The notes under the pieces: model-generated
What the model was told of the DNA's origin: nothing
The model's input: the letters and a program-made list of their open reading frames with translations, nothing else
Databases searched by the model: none
Shown here: piece after piece, positions 50,495-60,523 of the stretch
Position numbering within the stretch: the stretch's first letter is position 1
Layout: the number at the start of each line of letters is the position of its first letter
From: Cupriavidus basilensis
GTDB lineage: Bacteria; Pseudomonadota; Gammaproteobacteria; Burkholderiales; Burkholderiaceae
Assembly (NCBI RefSeq): GCF_000832305.1
Contig: NZ_CP010537.1
Coordinates: 3,100,001-3,164,000, forward strand
Direction: 5' to 3'
DNA: 64,000 nt
Made by a program: the position numbers and the translations under genes

Positions 50495-51652
50495 TTATTT
50501 GCCCAGTTGCTTGGTGAAGAACAGGGTCTGGATGGTCGGCGTGATCTGCTCGAGCACCCGGTTAAAGCGCACGGCATCCGACGTGCCCACATACACCACG
50601 TCGAGCGGCTCCATGCGGAACTGCGTCGACAGCAGCAAAGCATCCACCTGTGTCATGTCAAGCCGGTACACGGCCGGCTGGGTCGGGTTCTCGCGCGCGC
50701 CGCGGATCACGAAGACCTGGCGCGGGTCGGCAGCGCGGATGTCGATGCTGTTGACGCCGGCGAGCGCGTCGGCCAGCGTGAGGCGGCCCTTGTTCATCAG
50801 CAGCGAGGTCGGCTTGACCACTTCGCCCATCACGAAGATCCGGCTGGAGAGCCGGTCGGGCACATTGATGATGTCGCCGCCCTGCAAGAGGAAATCGCCA
50901 ACGCCATTGCGCCGCTCGGTCAGCGTGTCGAGATCCAGTTCGTAGACCTTGTCGCCGCGCGTCAGCCTGACCTTCTGCACGTCAGCGTCGGGCAAGGTGC
51001 CGCCCGTGCGCGCAATGGCGTTGATCATCGAGAGCGGCACATCGGTGACCTGCAGCGATCCGGGGTTCTTCACCAACCCCGTGACGTCGATCCGGCTGTT
51101 GCGGTACGACACCACGCGCACGTCGACCCGTGGGTCCCGGATCTCCTTGGACAGCGCCGTGGAGATCATGCTGCGCACCTGCTCGACGGTCTTTCCGCCA
51201 ACCCGCAGCATGCCCACGGGCGGATAGTAGACCTCGCCGTTGGCGCCGACGCGAAACCCGTTCTGCTCCAGCGGCGCCTGCTGCTGCGCGCCGTCGGCGC
51301 CGGGCGCGATCGGCGCGGGCGGCATGTTCGCCGCGCTGGAGCTTAGCTGCGGGTTGTACAGCACCGTGACGCCCAGCAGGTCCTGTGGGCCGATGCGGTA
51401 CTCGTACTTCGCGATGCTCTGGGCAAGGTCCGCGCCCGTGGCGGGCGTCACCTGGCTGTTGGCCGTGGCGACCGCGTCGATCTGGCGGGAAATCACCGCC
51501 GCGTCGATCAGCTGCACCGGGTAGGTTTGCGTGCCAGTCTTGGCGCCGATGTCGTCATGCAGGCGACTCGAGTCCAGCGCAGGGCCCGGCGCCCACGCGC
51601 ATCCGCCAAGCACGCCGACGAATGCAAGAGCGGGGAAGATCCTGGTTGCCAT
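50495..51652 (-). CDS. wza: Outer-membrane polysaccharide export lipoprotein (Wza-like)
   Basis: 385 residues from ATG 51652 with GGAGG upstream. Lipoprotein signal with lipobox LGGC, Cys18 the lipid site. Poly_export domain (YRIGPQDLLGVTVLYNP) and SLBB repeats (VRVVSYRNSRIDVTGLVKNP, then MINAIARTGG...; a second near DRLSSRIFVMGEVVKPTSLL) follow. It forms the octameric outer-membrane channel through which EPS leaves, working with the periplasmic part of the tyrosine kinase. Separated by 177 bases from the upstream GMC oxidoreductase gene. Confidence 0.93.
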   Translation of the reverse strand: MATRIFPALAFVGVLGGCAWAPGPALDSSRLHDDIGAKTGTQTYPVQLIDAAVISRQIDAVATANSQVTPATGADLAQSIAKYEYRIGPQDLLGVTVLYNPQLSSSAANMPPAPIAPGADGAQQQAPLEQNGFRVGANGEVYYPPVGMLRVGGKTVEQVRSMISTALSKEIRDPRVDVRVVSYRNSRIDVTGLVKNPGSLQVTDVPLSMINAIARTGGTLPDADVQKVRLTRGDKVYELDLDTLTERRNGVGDFLLQGGDIINVPDRLSSRIFVMGEVVKPTSLLMNKGRLTLADALAGVNSIDIRAADPRQVFVIRGARENPTQPAVYRLDMTQVDALLLSTQFRMEPLDVVYVGTSDAVRFNRVLEQITPTIQTLFFTKQLGK

Positions 51653-51829
51653 GGCAGCGCCTCCTTGTCGTGAACCAACTTCAAGTCGTTTGAGGGCGCT
51701 GTGCCTGCAACGATCCATCCGGGGTTCCGCCCCCGGACAGCCGCAAGATTCGCGCCAATACCTGGTCTTTATGTACGCTGGGCCACAGTGGCGCAGGCAC
51801 GCCGGCGCCAAGGCGTAGCCGCCCCGAAG

Positions 51830-53557
51830 TCACTCCTCCCGCAAGGGCATCAAGCCCTGCGCCGCGCCCGCCAGCGTCATCGCTTGCTCCGGCTCGCGTG
51901 CAGGCGCCTTGCGCTGCGGCGTGCCGTCGCTCGCGTAAGTCGCGCACGGCATGCCGAGCTCCCGTGCGATGTGCCCGCCCAGGCGCAATGCCAGCGCAGC
52001 AATGGTGATGGTGGGGAAATTCGCGCCAACGGTCGGGAACACCGAACTGCCGGCCACGTAGAGATTCGAGATGCCGTGGACGCGACTATTGCGGTCCACC
52101 ACTCCCATTGTTGGCGAATCATGCATGCGTGTGGTGCCCATGTGGTGCCAGGTACCTTCGAGCTCGGCCGGCCAGGGCTGGCCCTCCACGGGTGGATCCA
52201 GTGCGACTTGCGCCACACCGCTGCTTTGCAGCTCCTGCGCCAGCAGCGCAAAGGTGCGGTCGAAGGTACGCTGCACCAGGCTGCCCACGCGCCAGTGCAC
52301 GCGCACGCGCGGCACGCCGAGCCGGTCGCGGTGTTCGGACAGCGTCACCCGGCTGTCCGGATCGGGATCGGCCTCCACGATAGCCTGCATCTTGACGTCG
52401 GTGATCAGCGAGCGCGGCTGCATCAGCCGCGTCAGCCCGAAGCCCACGGTGTCGACCGGATGCGCGGCCATGGTCAGCAGGTCCCGGGTGAGGCTATGGC
52501 CTGGCTGGTCCTTCTTCAACAGTGCCTGCTTGGTGCGGAACAGCGCCTGCGCGCCTTTGCTGCCTTCGCCGTAGAACATCGAGAAGAACCACACCCGCGC
52601 ATTGAGCAGGCGTTCGCGCTCCAGCACGGCGGGCTTGAGCGCGAGCTGCGAGGAGACATAGGTGCCGTTGGCACTCACCGCCGCGTTCTGGTAGTGGTAC
52701 TTGATGTCGTAGAGCTTGTTGCGCGCCCATCCCTTGTTGAAGCGGACACTGCCTGACATCAGCCGCGGATGGTCCATGAAATAGCGACCCACCAGGTCCG
52801 CGCCATTGCCCAGGCCGGCAGGCTGCACCTTGTTCGATGCCAGCAGCAGGCGCGCGTTTTCGATGCCGCCCGTGGCCAGCACGAACAAGCGCGCCGCCAC
52901 CTTGATGTGCCGCCCGCTGAGCGTGGCGACCGAGACCGCCGTCACCGACGTGGCGTCAGCATTGGTGCCGATGTCGACCACGTTGGCGTAGAGATACACC
53001 TTGACGCGATGCGACTGTTCCAGCGGCTCGCGGTACAGCTTGCCAAAGCGGGCCGGCGGGCTGAACTGCGAGATCGTGTCGCGGATATGCTCGCCGATCA
53101 GCGGCAGGCGCCGCACGTCGGGACGGCGGATGGCAGCCTCCCAGTAAGCGGGATCGAAGTTGTTGGGCCCGAGCTTGAGCAGCGCATGGGTGCGTTCGTA
53201 GTATGGGGTGAGCTCATCGAGCCCGAACGGCCAGCCGCTGTGCGCCACCCAGCTGCGCTTTTCCAGGTCCCACGGGTCCAGCGGGCGGCACCAGCCGCCC
53301 CAGCAATTGCTGCTGCCGCCGAGAAAGCGGCTGCGGCTGCCGTCGGCGAAGGTATAGGGCAGCCCGATGTTCTCGCCGCGATAGAGGTCACGCGTGTCGT
53401 CGTCGGCCTTGTAGCCGCCACTCTCCAGCAAGCAGGCATCGATGCCAAGCCGCTGCATCTCCAGCGCCAGCGTGATGCCAGCCACCCCGGCACCAATGAT
53501 GCAGACGGTGGTATGCACGACGGTGTCCTCTTCGAGCTTTCTGGTGTCGATAAACAT
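51830..53557 (-). CDS. GMC-family FAD oxidoreductase in the EPS locus
   Basis: 575 residues from ATG 53557 with GGGGAG upstream. N-terminal FAD motif CIIGAGVAGITLALEMQRLG, GGSSNCWGGWCRPLDPWDLE (the GMC region contacting FAD), and the C-terminal catalytic region HHMGTTRMHDSPTMGVVDRN with GANFPTITIAALALRLG. GMC enzymes oxidise alcohol groups of sugars and similar compounds. There is no signal peptide, so it is cytoplasmic or membrane associated. Located between a glycosyltransferase and the Wza-like exporter, on the same strand, so it probably modifies a sugar precursor or a lipid-linked glycan. Substrate unknown. Confidence 0.88.
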   Translation of the reverse strand: MFIDTRKLEEDTVVHTTVCIIGAGVAGITLALEMQRLGIDACLLESGGYKADDDTRDLYRGENIGLPYTFADGSRSRFLGGSSNCWGGWCRPLDPWDLEKRSWVAHSGWPFGLDELTPYYERTHALLKLGPNNFDPAYWEAAIRRPDVRRLPLIGEHIRDTISQFSPPARFGKLYREPLEQSHRVKVYLYANVVDIGTNADATSVTAVSVATLSGRHIKVAARLFVLATGGIENARLLLASNKVQPAGLGNGADLVGRYFMDHPRLMSGSVRFNKGWARNKLYDIKYHYQNAAVSANGTYVSSQLALKPAVLERERLLNARVWFFSMFYGEGSKGAQALFRTKQALLKKDQPGHSLTRDLLTMAAHPVDTVGFGLTRLMQPRSLITDVKMQAIVEADPDPDSRVTLSEHRDRLGVPRVRVHWRVGSLVQRTFDRTFALLAQELQSSGVAQVALDPPVEGQPWPAELEGTWHHMGTTRMHDSPTMGVVDRNSRVHGISNLYVAGSSVFPTVGANFPTITIAALALRLGGHIARELGMPCATYASDGTPQRKAPAREPEQAMTLAGAAQGLMPLREE

Positions 53558-53705
53558 CTGCTGCTCCCCCTGCTGGCCGGTTTCAAGACGGATTTCCGCT
53601 ACCCTTCGCGCTTCCATCTTCGTACGGCGCCCTCGCTCGCGTGCGCCAACATTGCGCTAACCGCGGCCAAGCGCGTGCGTTGCCGGACGCCTCGCGCATC
53701 GCGCA

Positions 53706-54914
53706 TCAGGCATCGCGGCCCAGCCACTCGGGCTCCATCACGGCCTGCGCCGGCTCGCCCGACTGCAGCACGCGCAGCAGGTCGCGAGCCATGCTCTCCA
53801 CGGTGAAGCGCCGGTTGAACGTTGCCTTGGCGCTGGCGCGCATCTGCGCGCGCCGGGCGTCGTCCATCGAGAGCCAGCGCCGCAGCAGCGCCTCGCATCC
53901 CTCAACCGTGTCGGGCGCGGCCAGGCCCGCGCCGTCACGCTCGATCTCGCGCCAGATGTTGACCTTGTCGGAGATCAGCGCGGGCACGGCGCAACCCAGC
54001 GCCTCGGCCACCGCGATGCCGAAGTTCTCCTGGTGCGATGGCAGCGCGAACACATCGCTGGCGTAGAACGCGCCCCACTTCATCTCTGCGTGCAACATGC
54101 CGGGCCAGCTCACGCGTGCGCCAATGCCACGCGCCGCGGCCTGCGACTGCAGTCGCGGCACCCATCCCGCGCTATCGGGGCCCGCGATCACGAGCTGCGC
54201 CTGCGGGTCCAGCGCCGCCACGCGGGCAAAGGCGTCGATCAGCAGGTCGCAGCCTTTCTTCTCGTGCACGCGGCCAAGAAACAGGACGATGCGCTTGCCG
54301 CGCAGCTCGGGGTAAGCCGCCAGGAAGCGCTCGCGCAACGCCACGCCGCCGGCGTCGTGCTCCGGGGGCGGCGACTGCGTGCCCAGGCTCACGACTGATT
54401 CCCTGGCGCGGTACAGCCAGAAGGACTGGCTGGCCAGGCGTCGCTCTTCCTCGGCGGTAAACAACACAGCTCGCGCATCGCGCAGTACGCGGTACTCGGC
54501 CCACGGCCAGTAGAGCCACTTCTTCAGGTGCTTGCGCGGGTAGGCGCGCTTGAACCAGGGATCGAGCATGCCGTGCGGGTAGACGTAGTACGGCACCTGC
54601 AGCTTGCGCAGCGCGCGCCATGCGCCAAAGCCGTGGTATTGCCACAGGCCGTTGATGATGACCGCGTCGAACTCCTGCGCATGCTCGCGCAGCCAGGGCA
54701 CCAGCCTGGGCGAGTAGTGGTAGTAGCCGCGCGCGGGCCCCAGCACGTGCAAAGGCAAGGGGAAGTCGGCCAGGTAGGGCGCATCCGGCGGATCGAGCGA
54801 CAGCACCTCCACGCGATGGCCCTGCGCGACAAGCTGGGCGCTGCCCTGGCGCACGCATTCCACCGGTCCGCCCAGCCTGGGATCGATCGATGAAAGCAGG
54901 TGAAGGATGTTCAT
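53706..54914 (-). CDS. Family-4 glycosyltransferase (GT-B)
   Basis: 402 residues. N-terminal MNILHLLSSIDPRLGGPVEC with the acceptor-side Gly-rich loop, the C-terminal donor domain with IVLFLGRVHEKKGCDLLIDA and the acidic motif HQENFGIAVAEALGCAVPAL (E-x7-E). It adds a sugar from a nucleotide-sugar donor to the lipid-linked EPS repeat unit at the cytoplasmic membrane face. Its start overlaps the polymerase gene's end by four bases, so the two are translationally coupled. Sugar specificity cannot be read. Confidence 0.9.
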   Translation of the reverse strand: MNILHLLSSIDPRLGGPVECVRQGSAQLVAQGHRVEVLSLDPPDAPYLADFPLPLHVLGPARGYYHYSPRLVPWLREHAQEFDAVIINGLWQYHGFGAWRALRKLQVPYYVYPHGMLDPWFKRAYPRKHLKKWLYWPWAEYRVLRDARAVLFTAEEERRLASQSFWLYRARESVVSLGTQSPPPEHDAGGVALRERFLAAYPELRGKRIVLFLGRVHEKKGCDLLIDAFARVAALDPQAQLVIAGPDSAGWVPRLQSQAAARGIGARVSWPGMLHAEMKWGAFYASDVFALPSHQENFGIAVAEALGCAVPALISDKVNIWREIERDGAGLAAPDTVEGCEALLRRWLSMDDARRAQMRASAKATFNRRFTVESMARDLLRVLQSGEPAQAVMEPEWLGRDA

Positions 54915-56425
54915 CGGTCGACTCCTTGCGGGGCAAATCGCAGGCGCTTGGGCGCGCGCTCTGGCTGGTCATCGCCCACCGCGTTGGCAGCCGGCGCGCG
55001 GGCTATCGTTGTCGGCATCGGCGCATGGGGCCCGGGCCTGAGCGCGGGCGCCCCCGCCAGCGGGGCTCGCCTGGGCCAGCCCTCTTTTGCCTGTCGCGCC
55101 TGGCGCGCGCGTTCGGCCGCCGCCGCGCCCTGCGCGGCGAGCTTCGCGGCCGTCGAGCGGGCCAGCTGCGCATGCGTGGCCACCAGCAGGCCCAGCGCCA
55201 CGCCGTACACCACGCCGGAAAAGCGCGGGCCCAGCGGATTGCCGCCGATCGACGTGGCCGGCAGCGCCGCCAGCACCAGCAAGGCGCGGCCCATCACGGC
55301 CAGGTTGGGCGCGTTCGGCGCCACGCGCCGCCAGTGGCGATAGGCCACGCTGCCGCGATAGAGCGAGAACAGCACGATGGCGGGAAACGCGATGCCGAAC
55401 AGCAAGCCGCCCGCGAACAACTGGTAGACCCAGAAGTTGTGTCCCGCCGTCCACTCGTTGATGGCATAGAACTCTTTCTCGCTCATCTGCCCGGAGAGTG
55501 CCTTCAGGTAAGCGGGCGAGTAACGATAGAAATGCCCGTAGCCTTTGCCGACCATGAGCGACGTCGTGTTCGAGGTGACCTGGTCATACTGGTCCTTGAG
55601 CTCGGCGAGCCGGGTGGCGGTGGTCGGGTCGATGCCGGAAGCGGTTGCCTTGCCCGCCGCAATCCGCTGGGTCCAGTGCGCGGCGACGCTCGGAAACAGC
55701 TCCGAGCCAATCAACGCGGTGCCGCCTACCAGCACCGTCGTGATGACGACCGCGCGCAGCACGGCCTTGAGCAGATGGCGCAGCGACGCCGCGCTCAGCC
55801 ACGTGGCAAAGCAGAACAGCAACGCCGTGCCGACCAGCAAGCTGCGCGTGACGCTGAGCATCTCGATGGCCACGGTGCCGATGAACAGCAGCACGGTGAA
55901 CCTGGTCACGCGCCTGGCAATGACGAACTCGTGCAGCAGCACGCCCTGCGTCGCCAGGAAAACCACCGAGACAATGCGAAAGCGCACCGTCTCCAGCCCG
56001 CCCCCCACCGCCATGCCGTAGGCAAAGCTGAACAGCAGCGACGTCACCATGGCGGCGAACATCGCCGACTCGAACTGCCTCAGGCGCGCTTGCGGCCACG
56101 GATGGCGAGCGGCCAGGTAGCCGATCAGGAACAGCATGAAGGGCAACAGCACGCGCAGGTAATTGCCGACATCGTTGCCCTGGACCCACTGCGGGACGAT
56201 GCTGCCCGGCACGGTCAGCAGCAACGCGGCCATGACCACCGAGCTCAGCCGGGTGCGCGTGACAAAGCGCGGCGCGATCAAGGCCAGGGCAATGCCCGCC
56301 GCGATCACTGGCAGGGTCAGCAGGATCTGCGTCAGGCGGCTGCCGTTTTCATCGACGCTTTTGAAATCCACTGCCAGCGGGCATAGCATCAGCCATATCC
56401 AGAGGGTCGCGAAGCGGTTGCGCAT
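54911..56425 (-). CDS. O-antigen ligase/Wzy-like polymerase membrane protein
   Basis: 504 residues with about ten to twelve membrane helices (for example LPVIAAGIALALIAPRFV, VVMAALLLTVPGSI and VLLPFMLFLIGYLAA) and a large periplasmic loop about 265-345 (MVGKGYGHFYRYSPAYLKAL with the following hydrophilic segment), the topology of the Wzy_C/RfaL superfamily. These join repeat units or ligate glycan. Here a Wzy-type EPS polymerase is the best reading because the gene is in an EPS cluster. The C-terminal 80 residues are an Ala/Arg-rich cytoplasmic tail. Thirteen bases separate it from the upstream acyltransferase gene. Confidence 0.8.
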   Translation of the reverse strand: MRNRFATLWIWLMLCPLAVDFKSVDENGSRLTQILLTLPVIAAGIALALIAPRFVTRTRLSSVVMAALLLTVPGSIVPQWVQGNDVGNYLRVLLPFMLFLIGYLAARHPWPQARLRQFESAMFAAMVTSLLFSFAYGMAVGGGLETVRFRIVSVVFLATQGVLLHEFVIARRVTRFTVLLFIGTVAIEMLSVTRSLLVGTALLFCFATWLSAASLRHLLKAVLRAVVITTVLVGGTALIGSELFPSVAAHWTQRIAAGKATASGIDPTTATRLAELKDQYDQVTSNTTSLMVGKGYGHFYRYSPAYLKALSGQMSEKEFYAINEWTAGHNFWVYQLFAGGLLFGIAFPAIVLFSLYRGSVAYRHWRRVAPNAPNLAVMGRALLVLAALPATSIGGNPLGPRFSGVVYGVALGLLVATHAQLARSTAAKLAAQGAAAAERARQARQAKEGWPRRAPLAGAPALRPGPHAPMPTTIARAPAANAVGDDQPERAPKRLRFAPQGVDR

Positions 56426-56438
56426 GGCGGGCCCTCCT

Positions 56439-57713
56439 TCATCCGTTGGAGGCTGGCACCGGCACGGCCGGTGCCTGGGCCGCCGATGCGGGCGGCACCA
56501 CAGGCGGCACTGCAGGCGGCACTACGGGCAACACTAAGCGCGGGCGCGCCAGCCGGCGCCGCAACTGCCGGCGCATCGGTTCCTCGACATAGCGGTAAAT
56601 GGCCAGGCTCAGCAAGATGGCCAGCGCCACCGCCAGCCAGCCTGCCTGCTGGCGCCAGCCGGCCAGGTAAGCCATGCGTGCCAGCGGTACGTGAATCAGG
56701 TAGAGCGCGAAGCTGGCTTCGCCAAGCGACACCAGCCAGCGCCGGTGCAGCACGCCTGCCACCGGCCGCTCCAGCAAGGCAAGGCCAAGGATCAGCGCGC
56801 CAAAGAACGGCGCCTGCAGGTAGAAGGCGGGACTGAGCGGGCGCAGCACCGCCAGCGTGCCGACCGCGCAAACCGCCACCGCCACCAGCCCCATGCCGAG
56901 CGTGTGGCGGCTGCCGCCGGCGCCACGCAGCCGCGCGTAGGCAATGCCCGCGCAGACACCAAGCACGAACTCGAAGAGGTGGGTCAGCGGAAACTGCGCC
57001 ACCAGGAAGCCATGCCTGGACGGCGGCAGCACCGCCAGCAGCAGCGCGATCCAGGCACCTTGCAACAGCCACAGCGCCAGGCACAGCAGCGTCAGCGCGC
57101 CGCTGCCGCGCTTTTCCAGCCAGCGCAGCAGCAATGGAAACAAGGCGTAGAAGAACGCCTCGCACGAGATGCTCCAGGCGGGTCCGTTCCAGGGCTGGTT
57201 GAGCGCCGAGAACGGCAGCCACGCGGTCAGCGCCAGCAACTGCGCCACGAGGCTCACCGCCAGCATCGCGATGTACGACCCCTTGAGCCCATACCACTCG
57301 CGCAACAGTTCGCTGTCGCCCGTATGCAGGAGCCACACCGTCACCGGCAGCGACAACAGCAGCGACAGCACCAGCACCGGGTAGATCCTGGCAAAGCGCG
57401 CGGCATAGAACGCGGTGGCGCCGCCTGGCAGGCCGATCTTGTCCCGGTAGGTGAAGGTCAGCACGAAGCCGGACAACACGAAGAACAGCGACACGGCCGG
57501 CCGGCCACCATCCGCCATCTGCAGGAACCACTCCGGGCCGTTGAGCACGCCGATCTCGGTGAAATGGCAGAGCACCACGGTCAAGGCCGCCAGGAAGCGG
57601 ATGCTGGTGAGCGCGGGCAATGTCGCCACGGCGTGGCTTGCGGCGGCCGTGCCGCGAGGCCGCGCCGCCGCCCGGCCTTGTGCTGGCGCCGCGCCTGGTT
57701 GTGTCGCTGACAT
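56439..57713 (-). CDS. Acyltransferase-3 membrane protein (sugar O-acetyltransferase)
   Basis: 424 residues, about ten helices. The family signature is near the start: PALTSIRFLAALTVVLCHF (R-F-x-A-x-x-V-x-x-x-H), then LFFVLSGFVLTFTYRDKIG. These integral enzymes transfer acetyl (or other acyl) groups to sugars during glycan assembly. A polar, Pro/Val-rich repetitive tail of about 35 residues (RLVLPVVPPAVPPVVPPASA) ends the protein. It is in the middle of the EPS gene row, so O-acetylation of the EPS is the expected role. Confidence 0.9.
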   Translation of the reverse strand: MSATQPGAAPAQGRAAARPRGTAAASHAVATLPALTSIRFLAALTVVLCHFTEIGVLNGPEWFLQMADGGRPAVSLFFVLSGFVLTFTYRDKIGLPGGATAFYAARFARIYPVLVLSLLLSLPVTVWLLHTGDSELLREWYGLKGSYIAMLAVSLVAQLLALTAWLPFSALNQPWNGPAWSISCEAFFYALFPLLLRWLEKRGSGALTLLCLALWLLQGAWIALLLAVLPPSRHGFLVAQFPLTHLFEFVLGVCAGIAYARLRGAGGSRHTLGMGLVAVAVCAVGTLAVLRPLSPAFYLQAPFFGALILGLALLERPVAGVLHRRWLVSLGEASFALYLIHVPLARMAYLAGWRQQAGWLAVALAILLSLAIYRYVEEPMRRQLRRRLARPRLVLPVVPPAVPPVVPPASAAQAPAVPVPASNG

Positions 57714-57814
57714 GCCTCACCTCCCCTGTCCTTTCTTGCACTCGGTTCTGCGCCTGCCTTCTTGTTGTTGCGTGCGCGACGCCCGGCCTACGCCGCTTAC
57801 CGCAACTACCGCGC

Positions 57815-59131
57815 CTACTCCACCTTCTCCGGCTGCAGTACGTTGGCCGGGAGTTCGTCCCCAACGCGAGGCTCCCCCGCCGACGGCCGGGCCGCGCCTT
57901 CGCCGCACAAGGCACGCAGCCTGGCGTCGAAGCGGGACAGCACGGCGGCCGCGGACAGCGTGGCCTCGGCGTAGCCGCGCGCCGCGGCCCCCAGCTCCGC
58001 GCGCAGCGCGGGCGACGCCGCGAGCCGCTTGATGGCGCCTGCCAGGGCCTCGACGTCGTCCGGGGGCACCGCGACCCCGCGCGGCGATACCGCCGCGAAC
58101 AGCTCGGTCCCCGGCAGCGCCATGGCGACGATGGCGCGGCCGCTGGCAAACATGCCGGTCAGCTTGGAGGGCATGACCAGGTCGGCCGCATCGCCGCGCT
58201 GGGGCAGCACGTGGATGTCCGCCAGGTTCAACAGCTCATTGAGCCGGTCGACCGGCTGCAGCGGCAGGAAGCGGCAGTTGTCCAGCCCGGCGCAGTGGGT
58301 TTCCAGCATCGCCCTGGCCGGGCCGTTGCCGCAGAAGACAAAGGTGATGCCGGCATTGCCGGCCAGTGCGGCAACCGCGCACACCAGGATGTCCAGGCCT
58401 TGCTTCTCGCCCATGTTTCCCGCATAGAGCACGACCTTCTGGTCCGGCGGGATGCCGAGCTCCTCGCGATAGGTGCTGGGCCGCTCAAGCGGATGGATGG
58501 CGGTGGTGTCCACCCAGTTGGGCAGGCGGAACACGCGCGTGCTGGCCACGCCCTTGCGCACCGCATGCTCGGCCATCTTCTCCGAGATGGTGGACACCAC
58601 GTCGAAGCGGCGCATCACGAGGCGCTCCATGGCAAGCGCCGCGCGCCGCAGCCTTGCGCCCTTGAGCATGCCCAGCTCGAAAGCCGCATCGACTTCGTAG
58701 TCCTGCACGTGGAGCCAGGTCCTGGCGCCGGCCAGGCGCGCCACCACCCATGTGGCGGGCACGCTCATCAGGCTGGGCGCGATCGCCATCACGGCATCCG
58801 GGCGCCATGGCACCTGCCTGAGCAAGGACGGCAGCGCGCCAAGCGCGAAGCTGGCGAGGTGCAGCAGGCGCGTGACGCCGCTCGGGCGCGCGGGCACCCA
58901 CAACGGCGCGCGATGCACCTGGACGCCGCCGCGCAGCTCGCGGGTGTAGCGCCAGGCGGAATATTCCTCGCCCACGCGCCAGCCGGGGTAGTAAGGGGGC
59001 GCGCAGACCACGCGGACCTCATGCCCGCTGGCGGCCAGCGCTTCGGCCATCTCGGCAGTGTATTTGCCGATTCCGGTCAGCTCCGGCGCATAGTTCTGTC
59101 CGCAGATCAGGATTCTCACGGGACGCTCCAT
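57815..59131 (-). CDS. wcaI: WcaI-family colanic-acid-type glycosyltransferase
   Basis: 438 residues, GT-B fold family 4. Begins MERPVRILICGQNYAPELTG and keeps the WcaI pattern GIGKYTAEMAEALAASGHEV with RVVCAPPYYPGWRV, then a donor domain with VVLYAGNMGEKQGLDILVCA and DLVMPSKLTGMFASGRAIVA. In E. coli WcaI belongs to the colanic-acid cluster and is thought to be a fucosyl or glucuronyl transferase. Fucose fits the nearby gmd/fcl genes. The downstream gap to the acyltransferase is 101 bases and the upstream gap to the next glycosyltransferase gene is 197 bases. Confidence 0.88.
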   Translation of the reverse strand: MERPVRILICGQNYAPELTGIGKYTAEMAEALAASGHEVRVVCAPPYYPGWRVGEEYSAWRYTRELRGGVQVHRAPLWVPARPSGVTRLLHLASFALGALPSLLRQVPWRPDAVMAIAPSLMSVPATWVVARLAGARTWLHVQDYEVDAAFELGMLKGARLRRAALAMERLVMRRFDVVSTISEKMAEHAVRKGVASTRVFRLPNWVDTTAIHPLERPSTYREELGIPPDQKVVLYAGNMGEKQGLDILVCAVAALAGNAGITFVFCGNGPARAMLETHCAGLDNCRFLPLQPVDRLNELLNLADIHVLPQRGDAADLVMPSKLTGMFASGRAIVAMALPGTELFAAVSPRGVAVPPDDVEALAGAIKRLAASPALRAELGAAARGYAEATLSAAAVLSRFDARLRALCGEGAARPSAGEPRVGDELPANVLQPEKVE

Positions 59132-59328
59132 TCGGTTCTGCGTGTGTCATTCCGGCAACTTGACGCCTTCCTCCCGGCCAGCCGGCCGACCAGGGGAACG
59201 CCGCGCATGCGGCGAACACGCGCAACCCTGCCTGCAATGGCCGCGAAGGCCATCGCAAGATCAAGACACGCGGCAGGAAGAAGGCGGGCTGGGTACCGGG
59301 TACTGGGTACTGGGTCCCGGGTCCTGGC

Positions 59329-60504
59329 TTAGGTCTGCACGCCCGTTCGCTGATGCACTTGCGGCTCGCTGAGCATCGCGGCGCAGCCGCGCGCGATGTT
59401 CGACGCGGCATTCGCCGGATCGAAGCGCCGGATCACGGACAGGCAACGCTCCGCGCTGGCCTGGGTATCCGCGAACGCTGCCAGCGCGCGCGTCATGCCG
59501 GACTGCAGCGCAGCGGTACTGCGCGCCGGCACCGCAAACCCGGTCTCGCCCTCGAGCACCAGCTCCGGCACGCAGCCGCAGTTCTCGCTGACCACGGCCG
59601 GGCAGCCATGGGCCAGCGCCTCGTTGACCACCAGGCCCCACGGCTCGCTATGGCTGGGCAAGACCATGCAGGCCGCCCGGTAGTACTCCCTGGACAGGCC
59701 TTCGTCCTGCAGGCTGCCGACCTGGCATACCGCGGCCTCAAGGCCGAGCTCCGCCGCCATCTGGCGCAGGGTGCCTGCCATCGGCCCGGTGCCGACCAGC
59801 CGCAGTGTTGCCGACGGCATCGTCTTGTGCAGGCCAGCGAAGGCTTCCAGCAGCGTGCCCAGCCCCTTTTCTTCCGACAGGCGGCCCACATACAGGAACA
59901 CGGGCGCACCATCGGCACGATGCTTCAGGCGCTCCTGCAGGGCTTGCTCGGGCTTGTAGGTGGCCGGCATGGCGGCCGCCTGGCAGGGCGTGAAGATCCG
60001 CTCCGGCCTGGCGCCGAGCGACATCAGGTACTCGCGGCTACGCTCGCCAAAGCCGAAGTAGCCGTGGCACAGCGAGAAGAACACGCGCTTGGGAATGGAG
60101 GTCAGCATGCGCCGCGGCCGGTCCCGCCCGGTGGAGTCGCAAAACACCGCGCGCCGCTTGCCGGTGACGATGCAGGCCAGCAGCATCGCCCAGTATTCGG
60201 GGCGGTGGTAGCCCGGCAGCACCACCAGCTCGCCCTTGGCCTTGAGCACTTCCCAGGTCAGGCGCGCAGTCATCTTCCAGCGCGGCACATCTTCATAGCA
60301 GCCGGCGTACAGCTGGTGCATGGGATAGTTGTGATACGAGTAATCGACGTCCGAGAAGCCGAGCCGGAAGTGCTCCGTCTCCGCGATCTGCACCATGTCG
60401 TAGTGGATCGAGCTTGCCGCAGACTGGCTGTGCAACGCCGAGAACACCGCGCCCTTGTGGCGCGACCAGACTACGTTGTGGAATATCGTGACTGAGCCTG
60501 ACAT
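59329..60504 (-). CDS. Family-4 glycosyltransferase
   Basis: 391 residues from ATG 60504 with AGGAG upstream. The N-terminal domain is divergent (MSGSVTIFHNVVWSRHKGAV); the C-terminal domain has VFLYVGRLSEEKGLGTLLEA, then SHSEPWGLVVNEALAHGCPA with the E-x7-E pair (EPWGLVVNE) that contacts the donor sugar. The frame is open upstream but overlaps fcl. It lies 19 bases after fcl, suggesting that GDP-fucose made by Gmd and Fcl may be one of its donors. Specificity unknown. Confidence 0.9.
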   Translation of the reverse strand: MSGSVTIFHNVVWSRHKGAVFSALHSQSAASSIHYDMVQIAETEHFRLGFSDVDYSYHNYPMHQLYAGCYEDVPRWKMTARLTWEVLKAKGELVVLPGYHRPEYWAMLLACIVTGKRRAVFCDSTGRDRPRRMLTSIPKRVFFSLCHGYFGFGERSREYLMSLGARPERIFTPCQAAAMPATYKPEQALQERLKHRADGAPVFLYVGRLSEEKGLGTLLEAFAGLHKTMPSATLRLVGTGPMAGTLRQMAAELGLEAAVCQVGSLQDEGLSREYYRAACMVLPSHSEPWGLVVNEALAHGCPAVVSENCGCVPELVLEGETGFAVPARSTAALQSGMTRALAAFADTQASAERCLSVIRRFDPANAASNIARGCAAMLSEPQVHQRTGVQT

Positions 60505-60523
60505 TGTTATCTCCTGTTTGCGG

